A stretch of DNA of 64,000 nt, taken from Micromonospora arborensis (lineage in GTDB: Bacteria; Actinomycetota; Actinomycetes; Mycobacteriales; Micromonosporaceae). The position numbers and the translations under genes are program-made. The stretch lies in NCBI RefSeq assembly GCF_003205615.1, contig NZ_PYBV01000009.1, forward strand, positions 1 to 64,000. Direction: 5' to 3'. Position 1 is the first letter of the stretch, and the number at the start of each line of letters is the position of its first letter. Positions 50,312 to 59,529 of this stretch are shown piece by piece. The notes beneath the pieces were generated by a model that saw nothing but the letters and a program-made list of their open reading frames with translations, did not search any database and was not told where the DNA came from.

Positions 50312-50967
50312 GTCTCGCGACGCACAACGGGACCGGGTCGGTGGACGCGCCGGTCAACCCGCCCAAGGTCGTCCGGCAGCGCCGGGTCCGCCCAGGACTG
50401 CTCGGTCTCGCCGTGCTCCTGATCGCCCTCGGTGGGCTGGGCGCGGCGTTCGCGGTCACCTCGGTCCGGGCCACCGGCAGTTATCTCGCGGTGGCCCGGC
50501 AGGTGGAGGTGGGCCGGGAGATCAGCGCCTCCGACCTGGTCACCGTGCAGGTCGCCGGCGGCCAGGGGCTGCGCCCGGTGCCCGCCAGCCGGCTCGACGA
50601 GGTGGTCGGCAAACGGGCTGCGGTGGCGCTCGTCCCGGGCACCCTGCTCACCCTGGGGCAGATCACCGACAACCCGCTGCTCGGCCCGGGCCAGCAGCAG
50701 ATCGCGCTCGGCCTGAAGACCGCCCAGGTGCCAGCTCGCCAACTGCACCCCGGGGACAAGGTCCTGCTGGTGAGCACCCCGGACCGCAGCACCACCGCGG
50801 CAGTGGACACCGCCGGCACGCGGTTCTCGGCCATCGTGATCGACATGGTCAGCCCGGCCAACGACGACAAGGTGCTCTACCTGGCGCTCATCACCCGGGA
50901 CGTGCCGGCGGTGGTGGCGCTCGCCGCGCAGGGCCGTATCGCCGTCGTACTGACCGAGGCGGCCTGA
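50308..50967 (+). CDS. CpaB/RcpC-type SAF-domain protein
   Basis: This 219-residue protein has one transmembrane segment near residues 30-55 and a SAF domain (VARQVEVGREISASDLVTVQ, LVPGTLLTLGQIT), as in CpaB/FlgA-type pilus assembly proteins. The ATG overlaps the preceding stop (ATGA). It probably supports pilus assembly outside the membrane. Confidence 0.85.
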   Translation: MSLATHNGTGSVDAPVNPPKVVRQRRVRPGLLGLAVLLIALGGLGAAFAVTSVRATGSYLAVARQVEVGREISASDLVTVQVAGGQGLRPVPASRLDEVVGKRAAVALVPGTLLTLGQITDNPLLGPGQQQIALGLKTAQVPARQLHPGDKVLLVSTPDRSTTAAVDTAGTRFSAIVIDMVSPANDDKVLYLALITRDVPAVVALAAQGRIAVVLTEAA

Positions 50968-50969
50968 GC

Positions 50970-51770
50970 ATGGCGATCATCGCGCTGGTGTCCGCGAAGG
51001 GTTCGCCCGGCGTCACGACCTCGGCGCTGGCCTGCACGCTGGCCTGGCACCGACGGCTGGTGCTCGCCGAATGCGACCCGGCCGGAGGTTCGATCCTCGC
51101 CGGCTACCTCGGCGGCCAGTTGGACGGCCCGCGCGGGATCGGCGAGCTGGCCGTCGGGGAGCTGCGCGACGGCAACCTGGAGACCGCGTTCTGGTCGCAG
51201 CTCGTCGACCTGGACGCACCCCGCCGGGAACGACTGCTGCTGCCCGGGCTCGTCGACCCCGCCCAGGGCGGCAGCGTCACCCCGCTCTGGCAGCGGTTCG
51301 CCGACTACTTCAACGCCCTGGACCGCGGCACCCCCGGCTACGACGTGCTTGTCGACTGCGGTCGGCTGCACGTGACCGGGCCGCCGTGGCCGCTGCTGCG
51401 AGCCGCCTCCGTGGTGCTGCTGGTGACCCGGGCGCACTTGCCGGACCTCTCCGGCACCCGTGCGGTGGTCACCGCGATCGAACGGGACTTCGCCGAGCAC
51501 CGGGTGCCGCCGGGCACCCTGCGCCTGCTGCTGGTCGGCGGCGGCCACGGGCGAGCCGAGATCAGTCGCGCCCTGAAACTGCCGGTGATCGCACGGCTGC
51601 CGCACGACCCGCGTACCGCCGGGGTGCTCGCCCTGGGCGGGACCGTGCGGACCGGACGGCCGCTGATGCGCGCGGCCGCCGCGCTGGAGGTGCCGATCGG
51701 GGCACTGCTGGAACGGCGGCAGGCACGGCTGGCATGGCCCGTACAGCAGGGGGTTCCGGATGCGGTTTGA
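50970..51770 (+). CDS. CpaE/TadZ-like ATPase
   Basis: This 266-residue MinD/ParA-type protein has a deviant Walker A SAKGSPGVTTSAL near the N-terminus and VLLVTRAHLPDLSGT. TadZ/CpaE localises the pilus machine at the pole. It lacks the receiver domain of some homologues. It overlaps the next gene by 11 bases. Confidence 0.85.
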   Translation: MAIIALVSAKGSPGVTTSALACTLAWHRRLVLAECDPAGGSILAGYLGGQLDGPRGIGELAVGELRDGNLETAFWSQLVDLDAPRRERLLLPGLVDPAQGGSVTPLWQRFADYFNALDRGTPGYDVLVDCGRLHVTGPPWPLLRAASVVLLVTRAHLPDLSGTRAVVTAIERDFAEHRVPPGTLRLLLVGGGHGRAEISRALKLPVIARLPHDPRTAGVLALGGTVRTGRPLMRAAAALEVPIGALLERRQARLAWPVQQGVPDAV

Positions 51771-53301
51771 GCCGGTCTCCGCCGACCCGCGCCGACAGCC
51801 CCCCGGGGCCACCTCCACCACGCCCCCACTGGCCGCGCCGAACGGCCGGCAACACCACTCCGCGCCGATGCCACCGCCGACGTCCTCGGGCACACCGCCG
51901 CCAGCGTCGTCGCCCCGGCCCCGGATGGACTTCCAGGTGGTTCGCGAGCTGCGCCGGGAACTCACCGAACGGCTCACCCTGTGGCAGCGCGGCCGGGAGT
52001 TCACCGTCGACGAAGAGGACACCGAACGGGCCCGGCTGGCCGTCATGGTGGTCGCCGAGTACGCGGACGCGGTACGCCGGTCCGGCACCCCGATGGCCGC
52101 CGGCGAGGAACGCCTGCTGCTCGACCAGGTGACCGCCGAGCTGGTCGGGCTCGGCCGGCTGCAGACGCTGCTGGTCGACGACACCATCGAAGAGGTGCAC
52201 ATCCTCGGCTGCGACCAGGTACGCATCACCCGGCACGGCGGTGGGGTGGACTGGGCCGAGCCGATCGCCGACAGCGACGGCGAGCTGGTGGAGATCCTGC
52301 AGGCGGCGGCCCGACGGGCTGGCGCGACCGAGCGGTCCCTGTCGACCGTGAAGCCCACCCTCGACCTGCAACTACCCGACGGCAGCCGGCTGGCCGCGGT
52401 GTTCCTGGTCAGCCACCGCCCGTACGCGGTGATCCGCAAGCACAACACCCTGGACGTGAGCCTCGACGACGTCGCGGGCACCCGGGCCGACCTGGACGAG
52501 ATGATCGACCCGCTGCTGCGCGACTTCCTGCGCGCGGCGATGCGCGCCGGTCTGAACATCATGGTCGCCGGGCTGGCCGGCGCCGGGAAGACCACGATCA
52601 TCCGGGCGCTGATGAACGAGATCCCGCCCGACGAGCCGTACGTGCTGCTGGAGGAGAGCCGGGAGCTGCTGCCGGCCCACCGTCGCGAGCGGCACCGGGC
52701 GGTGATGAGCTTCGAGGCCCGGGAGGGGCACGGCGAACGCGGCTTCGACGGCCGTCCAGCCGGCGAGGTGACCATCGCCGACCTGATCCCGCTGTCGCTA
52801 CGGATGGGCGTGTTGCGGATCATCGTGGGCGAGGTGCGGTCCCGGGAGATCGTGCCGATGCTCCAGGCGATGACCACCAGCCGGGGTTCGATGTGCACCA
52901 TCCACGCCCGCACGGCTGCCGGTGTGGGTGAACGGATCGTCGAGCTGGCGTTGGCGCACGGCCGCGAGATGACCGTCGACCAGGCCCGCCGGATGGCCGG
53001 CAACGCCCTCGACCTGATCGTCTACGTCACCGTCGAGGACGAGACCGCCATCGGCGGGCGTAAACAACGGTTCGTGTCGCATGTGGAGGAGGTGATCGGG
53101 GCCGGCGAGGCCGGTCGCATCACCACCACCACGGTCTTCGGGCCCGGCCCCGACGGTCGCGCGGTCCCCCGTCACCTGCCGGAGCGGGTCCGCGACCAGT
53201 TGATGAGGGTGGGTTACGACGCGCGCCTGCTGACCCGGTGGATCGAGGCCGGCACGGGTGCCTGGCGGCGACCCCGGCACACCCGACTGGCCCGGCGGTG
53301 A
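51760..53301 (+). CDS. tadA: CpaF/TadA secretion ATPase
   Basis: This 513-residue protein has a disordered Pro-rich N-terminus (1-50), an N-terminal CpaF domain and a type II/IV secretion ATPase core with Walker A GLAGAGKTTI, YVLLEESREL as Walker B-like Asp box, and IVGEVRSREIVPML. It powers Flp pilus assembly. The start is ATG at 51760, overlapping the cpaE end. Confidence 0.93.
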   Translation: MRFEPVSADPRRQPPGATSTTPPLAAPNGRQHHSAPMPPPTSSGTPPPASSPRPRMDFQVVRELRRELTERLTLWQRGREFTVDEEDTERARLAVMVVAEYADAVRRSGTPMAAGEERLLLDQVTAELVGLGRLQTLLVDDTIEEVHILGCDQVRITRHGGGVDWAEPIADSDGELVEILQAAARRAGATERSLSTVKPTLDLQLPDGSRLAAVFLVSHRPYAVIRKHNTLDVSLDDVAGTRADLDEMIDPLLRDFLRAAMRAGLNIMVAGLAGAGKTTIIRALMNEIPPDEPYVLLEESRELLPAHRRERHRAVMSFEAREGHGERGFDGRPAGEVTIADLIPLSLRMGVLRIIVGEVRSREIVPMLQAMTTSRGSMCTIHARTAAGVGERIVELALAHGREMTVDQARRMAGNALDLIVYVTVEDETAIGGRKQRFVSHVEEVIGAGEAGRITTTTVFGPGPDGRAVPRHLPERVRDQLMRVGYDARLLTRWIEAGTGAWRRPRHTRLARR

Positions 53302-53305
53302 CCTG

Positions 53306-54208
53306 ATGTTGGGCAGCCTGGAGTTGATCGCGGTGGTCTCCGGGGCCGCCTGTGTCGCCGGGCTGCTGTTGGGCCTGGTCGCACTGATCGGCACCCGACG
53401 CCCTCCTGGGCCCCGCCCAGGTGCCGGGCCGGGCCTTGGTCGGCTGTGGCGCGGACCCGGCGCCACCCCGGCGGAGCAGCGGGCCTATCAGGTGCTGCTG
53501 ATCGCCGCGCTGGTCGCTGGCGCGTTGGCCTTCCTGCTGACCGGGCTGCCGGTGGTGGGCCTGCTGGTGGCGGTGGCGGTGCCCGGCACCCCGTGGCTGT
53601 TCGGGGTGGGCAAGGCCGAGCAGAAGGCGATCGCCCGGATCGAGGCGGTGGGCGAGTGGACCCGTCGCCTCAAGGACGTCTCCGGCACCGGGCAGGGCCT
53701 CCAACAGTCGATCATCGGCACGATCAGCAGTGTGCCGCCCGGCGTCGAAGACGAGGTACGACTGCTCGCCGCCCGCCTGCAGGCCGGCTGGACGGCCCGT
53801 TCCGCGCTGTTGGCGTTCGCCGACGAGATCGCCGACCCGGTCTGCGACCAGGTGGTCGCGGCGCTGATCCTGCACCTCTCGGACCGGGGTGAACGGCTGG
53901 GTGACGTGCTCGGCTCGATCGCCGGCGCCGCGTCGGCGGAGGTCGCCACCCGTCGGGAGATCGAGGCGAAACGCACACAACCCCGGTTCGCGGTCCGCTT
54001 CCTCACCGGAATGACCCTGGCCACCCTGGCGTACGGGCTGCTCAACACCGAGTACATCAAGCCGTACGGAACGCCGGCGGGTCAGGTGGTGATGGCCGCC
54101 CTGGGCGCCGCCTTCATCGGCCTGCTGGCCTGGGTGCGGTCGATGAGCCAGCCGCAGCGGCCGGCCCGGTTCCTGCCGGCGCCGGACCCCGACGAGGTGA
54201 TCGCGTGA
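53306..54208 (+). CDS. tadB: TadB inner-membrane platform protein
   Basis: This 300-residue protein has two N-terminal and two C-terminal membrane segments around a T2SSF domain (VGEWTRRLKDVSGTGQGLQQ; LHLSDRGERLGDVLGSIAG). It is one of the two platform proteins for Flp pili. The ATG at 53306 lies 4 bases after the CpaF stop. Confidence 0.9.
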   Translation: MLGSLELIAVVSGAACVAGLLLGLVALIGTRRPPGPRPGAGPGLGRLWRGPGATPAEQRAYQVLLIAALVAGALAFLLTGLPVVGLLVAVAVPGTPWLFGVGKAEQKAIARIEAVGEWTRRLKDVSGTGQGLQQSIIGTISSVPPGVEDEVRLLAARLQAGWTARSALLAFADEIADPVCDQVVAALILHLSDRGERLGDVLGSIAGAASAEVATRREIEAKRTQPRFAVRFLTGMTLATLAYGLLNTEYIKPYGTPAGQVVMAALGAAFIGLLAWVRSMSQPQRPARFLPAPDPDEVIA

Positions 54209-54263
54209 GCGCCAGGAGTGCAGCGCAGCGGGGCCCCGCAGTCGCGAACGAAAGGCGGCTCCC

Positions 54264-55139
54264 ATGATCGTGAACTGGCCGTTGGCGATCGCGGTGTGTG
54301 GTGGTGCCGGGGTCGGGTTGGGCGTCTTTCTGGTGGTCCGGGAGATGGTGCCGGCGACGCCGGCGCTCGGGCCGGCGCTGCGCCGTCTGCACCAGCCGCC
54401 GGGCATCGGCGGTCGGGTCGCCGCCCCCGCCTCCCGCCGGCTGGACTGGCTGAGCGGGTTGTCGCGCTGGCTGCGTCCGCCGCACCGGCAGCTCGCCCTG
54501 ATCGGTCAGACCCCCGAGCAGTACGCGCTGTCGGTGCTGCTCTCCGCGCTGATCGGGCTGGCCATGCCGACCCTGCTCGGGGTGGCGCTGCTGGCGCTCG
54601 GCATCTCGTTCCCGCTCGTCGTACCGGTGCTCGGCAGCCTGGGCCTGGCACTGATGGGCGGGTTGCTGGCGCACCGGGCCGTGCTCACCAAGGCCGACGC
54701 CGCCCGGGACGAGTTCCGGCAGGCCGTCTGCACCTACCTCGACCTGGTGGCGTTGCAGCTCTCCGCCGCGCACGGGCCGGTGCAGTCTCTGGAGCGCGCC
54801 GCGGCGGTCTGCGACGGCTGGGTGTTCGACCGGCTCCAGGAGTCGCTGCGGATCGCCCAGATGCAGATGCACGCGCCCTGGGACGAGCTACGCGACCTCG
54901 CCGACAAGATCGGCATTCCGGAGTTGGGCGACGTCGGCGCGATCATGCGCTCCTCCGGCAGCGAGGGTGCGCAGGTGCACGAGACCCTGCGCAGCCGGGC
55001 CGACTCGCTTCGCGACCAGATCCGCACCGACAACCTCGCCCGCGCCGAGGGGGTCACCAGCCGTCTCGACATCCCGGGCGCACTGCTCGTCTTCGTGCTG
55101 CTCGGCTTCGTCGTCTATCCGTTCATCGCCCGCATCTGA
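54264..55139 (+). CDS. tadC: TadC inner-membrane platform protein
   Basis: This 291-residue T2SSF protein is paralogous to TadB in layout (membrane pair near 90-125, T2SSF domain ARDEFRQAVCTYLDLVALQL... , final membrane helix ALLVFVLLGFVVYPFI). It partners TadB. The 55-base gap before it carries an AGTGCAGCGCAGCGGGG run of the kind often seen repeated between genes in Micromonospora. Confidence 0.9.
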   Translation: MIVNWPLAIAVCGGAGVGLGVFLVVREMVPATPALGPALRRLHQPPGIGGRVAAPASRRLDWLSGLSRWLRPPHRQLALIGQTPEQYALSVLLSALIGLAMPTLLGVALLALGISFPLVVPVLGSLGLALMGGLLAHRAVLTKADAARDEFRQAVCTYLDLVALQLSAAHGPVQSLERAAAVCDGWVFDRLQESLRIAQMQMHAPWDELRDLADKIGIPELGDVGAIMRSSGSEGAQVHETLRSRADSLRDQIRTDNLARAEGVTSRLDIPGALLVFVLLGFVVYPFIARI

Positions 55140-55164
55140 CCCCCTCTCCCTGAAGGAGCACGCC

Positions 55165-55371
55165 ATGTCCATCCTCAGCTATCTGCACGTCGTGCTGACG
55201 ACGCGCCTTGTCGAGCTGCGCCGTGACGGCGAGCGCGGCGACAGCCCGGTGCCCACCGCGGTGATCATCTTCGGGCTGGTCTTCGTGGCGACGATCGTCA
55301 CCGGCCTGGCCCTGAACCGGGCCAACAGCTGGATGACCAACATCCCGACCTTCACGAACCCGGTCCCGTAG
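55165..55371 (+). CDS. Flp-like pilin or small Tad membrane protein
   Basis: This 68-residue protein has a 25-residue basic/acidic leader and one hydrophobic helix (SPVPTAVIIFGLVFVATIVTG) followed by a short polar tail. Size, position between tadC and tadE, and a GAAGGAG ribosome site fit the Flp pilin or a pilin-like minor subunit. The classical G/E cleavage motif is not clear. Confidence 0.7.
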   Translation: MSILSYLHVVLTTRLVELRRDGERGDSPVPTAVIIFGLVFVATIVTGLALNRANSWMTNIPTFTNPVP

Positions 55372-55379
55372 CAGCCGGC

Positions 55380-55823
55380 ATGAGCCGAGCCACGTACCCG
55401 GGGTGGCACCGGGCGGTCACCGCCGCCCGGGGTCGCTTCGCGGGCAGCGACCGGGAGCGGGGCGCCAACCCGGTGGAGTTGGCCGTGCTGATGCCGCTGA
55501 TCCTGGTGCTGCTCTTCGCCTCGGTCCAGATCGCGGCCGTCTTCCTCGCCCGCTCGACCGCGTTGAACGCCGCGCAGAGCGGCGTCAACGCTCAGCGGCC
55601 GTACCAGGCGCCCAACGGTGCCGGGGTGGACAGCGCCACCCGGTTCCTGAATGCCGCCGGCGGCTGGCTGGTGGGCTGGCAGACAACCCTCCCGAGCTGC
55701 GTCACCGACGACACCGACGTGACCTGCACGGTGCGCGGTCGGTCCCTGTCGGTGATTCCGGGCGTGGACTTCGCGGTGCAGCAGACCGCCCACGGGACGG
55801 TGGAGAGGGTGACCCAGCCATGA
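55380..55823 (+). CDS. TadE-like pseudopilin
   Basis: This 147-residue protein has a leader ending ...RGANPVELAVLMPLILVLLF, the TadE-type G/xxxxE followed by a hydrophobic helix, and a C-terminal beta part with two Cys. TadE-like proteins are processed minor subunits. The stop overlaps the next ATG. Confidence 0.82.
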   Translation: MSRATYPGWHRAVTAARGRFAGSDRERGANPVELAVLMPLILVLLFASVQIAAVFLARSTALNAAQSGVNAQRPYQAPNGAGVDSATRFLNAAGGWLVGWQTTLPSCVTDDTDVTCTVRGRSLSVIPGVDFAVQQTAHGTVERVTQP

Positions 55824-56287
55824 CCGGCACCACCGAGCGGGGCTCGGTCTCCATCGAGGTGGCGGTGCTCGCGCCCGCGTTCATCGCGCTGATGGTGCTG
55901 GCCGGCGTGGTCGGACGCACCGCGGTGGCGGCGGAAGCGGTCGAAACCGCGGCCCACGACGCCGCCCGCGCCGCCTCGATCTCCCGGGACTCGGGCACCG
56001 CCCAAGATGAGGCGCTCGAGGCCGCCCAGAAACAGTTGGACTGGCGCGGACTGGCCTGCACCAACGACCTCGACCCGGAGTTGACCGGCTCGGTGGCCGG
56101 CGTGGACACCACCTTCGACCTGGCGTTCAGCAGCAAGGTCGGCGACGACGCCACGGTGACGGTGAGGATCACCTGCCTGGTGTCGCTCAGCGACATCGCA
56201 CTCGACATCCTGCCCGGTATGCCGAGCGAGAAGGAGATCACCGCGGAGTTCACCTCGCCGCTGGACCGCTACCGGGGCCGGCAATGA
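55820..56287 (+). CDS. TadE/TadF-like pseudopilin
   Basis: This 155-residue protein starts MTGTTERGSVSIEVAVLAPA, a TadE-type leader with G-SVSIE before the hydrophobic helix, then a helical stalk and a soluble domain with two Cys. Overlaps on both sides (ATGA) show tight coupling. Confidence 0.82.
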   Translation: MTGTTERGSVSIEVAVLAPAFIALMVLAGVVGRTAVAAEAVETAAHDAARAASISRDSGTAQDEALEAAQKQLDWRGLACTNDLDPELTGSVAGVDTTFDLAFSSKVGDDATVTVRITCLVSLSDIALDILPGMPSEKEITAEFTSPLDRYRGRQ

Positions 56288-56739
56288 CCGCCGCCATCCC
56301 GTCCGCCCGCAGCCCCCACCCGCGCGACCACGGCCGGGTGAGCATCTTCCTGGCGATAACGATGATCGGCGTACTGGCCATCGTGGGCCTCACCTTCGAC
56401 GGCGCCGGGCAGCTACGCACCCTGCAACGTGCCGAGAACCTGGCCGCCGAGGCTGCCCGCGCCGGTGGGCAGGCAATCGACCGGGCCACCGCGATCCAGG
56501 GCGGACCAACGCGGATCGACCAGGCGCAGGCCCTCGTGGCGGTCGACAACTACCTGGACGCCGCCGCTGGCACCGCCGGCCACACCGTGAGCTTCCCCGA
56601 GGTCGCCGGGGAAACCCTGATCCGGGTCACCGTCCAGATCACCTACCGCCGCTCGATGCTCGGGCCGTTCGTCCGAGCCGACACGGTCACCGTCACCGGC
56701 GAGGCAACCGCGCGGGCCATCACCGCAGCAGCACCGTAG
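56284..56739 (+). CDS. TadG-like pilus assembly protein
   Basis: This 151-residue protein has an N-terminal RGRVSIF-type (DHGRVSIFLAITMIGVLAIVG) leader and helix, then AENLAAEAARAGGQAID, typical of the short TadG/Flp-assembly proteins of actinobacteria. The TadG extracellular VWA domain of long forms is missing, as is usual for these. Confidence 0.78.
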   Translation: MTAAIPSARSPHPRDHGRVSIFLAITMIGVLAIVGLTFDGAGQLRTLQRAENLAAEAARAGGQAIDRATAIQGGPTRIDQAQALVAVDNYLDAAAGTAGHTVSFPEVAGETLIRVTVQITYRRSMLGPFVRADTVTVTGEATARAITAAAP

Positions 56740-56753
56740 GAAGGAAGGTAGCC

Positions 56754-58229
56754 ATGCCCGTATCTGGTGGATCCGTCGTACGGCGGACCGGACGGATCCT
56801 CACCGGCATCGGGGCGCTGGCCGTGCTGTGCGCGCTGCTGGTTGGCGCGCCGATCGCGCTGCTGGCCTTCGCTGGCAACCCGCTGCCTGATCACCTGCCC
56901 ACGATCAGCGAGGTGGGCACCACGCTGACCAGCCGGGACGACGGTCAGCTCTTTCTGCGGGCACTGGCCGTGGCCGGCTGGTTCGGCTGGGCCACGTTCG
57001 CCTTCTCCGTCCTCGTCGAGTTGGGGGCACAGAGCCTGCGCCGGCCGGCGCCGAAGCTGCCCGGGATGAGCCGCCAGCAGAAGGCCGCCGCCGCGCTGGT
57101 CGGCTCGGTCGCGCTGATCCTCGTCGCCAGCCCGGCCGCCGCCAGCGCCGCGGCGATCTACGGCGTACCGGCGTACGCGAATCCGAGCGCACCGGCCGCC
57201 GCCACCATGGCCGCGCCGACCCGCGTGAGCACGACTCCCGACACGGCGGCCCCGCTGGCCCGCAGCGAGCTGCTCGGCTTGGCCGGGACGGAGTTCGCCG
57301 CCCCCGGTGGCTCTCCGGCAGCGAATGACGAGGCCGCGCCGGTGTACCGCGTGGCGCGGGGTGACTACCTCGGCGAGGTGGCCGAGCGTTACCTGGACGA
57401 GTTCGGCGACTACCGACAGCTCGCCGAGCTGAACCAGCTCGACGACCCGGACCGGATCCGCCCCGGGCAGCTACTCCGACTGCCCTCAGAAGCTGCCGAC
57501 CAGGGGGCCCGGCGACATGCCACCGGCCGGCTGGTCGACCGGCCCGCGGCACCCAAACCGCCGCCGCCCCGGCCGGCCCCCGAGCGGGCCGCACCCCAGC
57601 GGGTGGACCCGGCACCACCCAGCGGTACGGAGTCAGCAGGCCAACCACCAGCGATGACCGTCGGCGCAGCCCGAGCCGTCGCCGAGGACCGGGTGAATCG
57701 ACCGCTCGCGGTCTCCGCAGTCCTGGCCGTGGCGAGCATCGTCGGCGCCCAGATCGGTGCGGTACTGGGGCTTCGCCGCCGCCCCGCCACCGCCGGGTCA
57801 GCTCCCCGGTTGGCTGCGCCCTCCCGCACGCCCCGGGGCGGTGCGGCCCGAAGCACCGGCGGGAACACTGGCCGGTCCGGCGGGAACACGAGCCGGGGCA
57901 CTGACGGCGCGGGCCGAACCAGCGACGGCACCCGGCGTACCAGTGGTGGGGCGGCTGGGAGCGGTGCCGCGTGGGCCGCCAGCCGGGCGGCCGCCGCCCT
58001 CGAAGCACCAGCGTCGCCGAACAACGGCCCGGCACCGACCGGCATGGCACCGGCCGGCGGTGGTGGCATGGCACCTCACGGCGGCGGCGTGGCACCGGCC
58101 GGGGGCTCGGGCTGGGGTGATGACGACAGTTGGGCTGACGACAGCGCCGAAGGCGGGCTGCTCGACGGCGGGCACGGTCTGGACTCCGTACCGGACGGAC
58201 CACCGGTCGGCCGACACCGACGCAGCTGA
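56754..58229 (+). CDS. Membrane LysM-domain protein of the Tad locus
   Basis: This 491-residue protein has two N-terminal membrane segments (about 15-40 and 65-88), a third near 115-135, a LysM module (VYRVARGDYLGEVAERYLDEF...IRPGQLLRLP, about 197-245), a Pro-rich stretch, another membrane helix (about 320-340) and a long low-complexity Gly/Ala/Ser/Thr tail. It sits at the end of the Tad operon and may tie the machine to the wall. In other actinobacteria a BTAD-type regulator follows; none is seen here. Confidence 0.8.
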   Translation: MPVSGGSVVRRTGRILTGIGALAVLCALLVGAPIALLAFAGNPLPDHLPTISEVGTTLTSRDDGQLFLRALAVAGWFGWATFAFSVLVELGAQSLRRPAPKLPGMSRQQKAAAALVGSVALILVASPAAASAAAIYGVPAYANPSAPAAATMAAPTRVSTTPDTAAPLARSELLGLAGTEFAAPGGSPAANDEAAPVYRVARGDYLGEVAERYLDEFGDYRQLAELNQLDDPDRIRPGQLLRLPSEAADQGARRHATGRLVDRPAAPKPPPPRPAPERAAPQRVDPAPPSGTESAGQPPAMTVGAARAVAEDRVNRPLAVSAVLAVASIVGAQIGAVLGLRRRPATAGSAPRLAAPSRTPRGGAARSTGGNTGRSGGNTSRGTDGAGRTSDGTRRTSGGAAGSGAAWAASRAAAALEAPASPNNGPAPTGMAPAGGGGMAPHGGGVAPAGGSGWGDDDSWADDSAEGGLLDGGHGLDSVPDGPPVGRHRRS

Positions 58230-58332
58230 ACCGCGCCGCCCGGCTCGACCTGGTCTCCGCCGCTTACGGGCGGACCCGTCTGACCGTTGCGGCACCGGAC
58301 GCGGCGGAGGCAATCCGGGCGAGGTGTCCGGA

Positions 58333-58380
58333 GAGCGGTATGACTCTGAGGTATAAATATTCCTCACAGTCATATCGCTC
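58333..58380. repeat. Palindrome of TATGACTC family, copy 2
   Basis: 23-bp arms (58333-58355 and 58358-58380, three mismatches) surround an AA centre. The core TATGACTC.GAGG-ATA matches the repeat at 10992-11027. It lies in the 366-base gap between the convergent LysM and Rieske genes; the rest of that gap is repetitive GC-rich DNA (several AGAGC-CG.GCC units from 58460 to 58600) with no gene. Confidence 0.85.
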
Positions 58381-58595
58381 ATCAGCAACATCGCCTCCGG
58401 GTGCCGGGCATTCGGCGTCGGGTGCAAGTCGCGACGCCCAAGGCACCTGGCACGCGGGCCGTCAGAGGCGGAGTCGGGTCAGCGCGTCGAGCGCACAGCG
58501 GACTCAGAGCGCGGCCCGCCAGAGCGCGGCCCGTCAGAACGCCCGGGCCGCCAGAGCACGAGCCGTCAGAGCACGAGCCGTCAGAGCACGGGCCG

Positions 58596-59450
58596 TCAGG
58601 GCAGGCGGGTCTGGAGCACGCCGTTCTGGATCCGGGTGGGCAGGATCTGCTGGTCGTTGCCGGACGGTCCCTGCATGACCTCGCCGCCGTTCAGCCGGAA
58701 CGCGCTGCCGTGCCACGGACAGACCACGCACGCATGGCCGTCGATCTCCTGCACTTCGCCCTCGCCGAGCGGCCCGCTCTGGTGCGGACAGCGCTCCAGC
58801 ATGACGGTGACCTCGTCACCGTGCCGGTAGAGGATCACCGAGATGTCGTCGTCCACCTCGCGGGTGATCAGTGTGCGTTGCGGCAACGTCGCCATGTCGG
58901 CCAGCGAGTGCCAGCCGTCGGTCATCCGATGCAGCTCGGAGACACTCTGGTTGACCTGCGCCCCCTGCTTGTACGCGAGGTGACCCCCGATGTACGCACC
59001 GAGGCTCACCGCGGAGAGCCCGAGAAAACCGAGCGCACGGCCGACGCCGTGCCGGCCGGAGAGCCGCGCGGCCAGCGAGCCCGCGTAGAGCCCGACGCCG
59101 ACGGTGTTCGCGGCGGCGTGCACCAGGCCGACCCGGCGCTGGTCCCGGGCGAGTGCCGCCCAGTCATTCAGCCCGGCGATCGCCGCCGGCAGCGCGCTGG
59201 CCGTGCCCAGGCCGACAAGCATGGTCGCGGGTCGGCGTTGCCCGGGCATGAGGTCCAGCACCGCGGCGCTGATCCACGCCCCGACCGGCACCTGCACCAT
59301 CGCCGGGTGCAGTGGATGCCCGAGGGTCACCCCGTGCAGCAGGTCCCGCAACCGCCGCGGACGCAGCGTGCCCAGGACAACCCGCTGCAACCGGTCACCG
59401 GTCCGGTCCAGGCTCGATGCCTGCTCAACTTTCGTCAGAAGTGCTCGCAC
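58596..59450 (-). CDS. DUF2231-Rieske [2Fe-2S] membrane protein
   Basis: This 284-residue protein has an N-terminal DUF2231-type membrane domain (HGVTLGHPLHPAMVQVPVG, about four helices) and a C-terminal Rieske domain with ligands in CPHQSGPLG and CPWHGSAF. It is probably an electron-transfer membrane protein. A GTG at 59450 is the likely start, since the frame runs on upstream without homology. Confidence 0.88.
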   Translation of the reverse strand: MRALLTKVEQASSLDRTGDRLQRVVLGTLRPRRLRDLLHGVTLGHPLHPAMVQVPVGAWISAAVLDLMPGQRRPATMLVGLGTASALPAAIAGLNDWAALARDQRRVGLVHAAANTVGVGLYAGSLAARLSGRHGVGRALGFLGLSAVSLGAYIGGHLAYKQGAQVNQSVSELHRMTDGWHSLADMATLPQRTLITREVDDDISVILYRHGDEVTVMLERCPHQSGPLGEGEVQEIDGHACVVCPWHGSAFRLNGGEVMQGPSGNDQQILPTRIQNGVLQTRLP

Positions 59451-59529
59451 GAGTAGCGACTTCCCGGCGAACGCCGTCGCAAACCGGTCGGCGGTGACAA
59501 AACTGCTGCCCGGCGGGCATGCTGGGTTG

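Noticed and set aside
58460..58600. AGAGC-CG-GCC repeats near the Rieske gene as a regulatory array
   Set aside because: The units are short and imperfect and lie in GC-rich filler; no conserved spacing is seen, so I treat them as low-complexity sequence.
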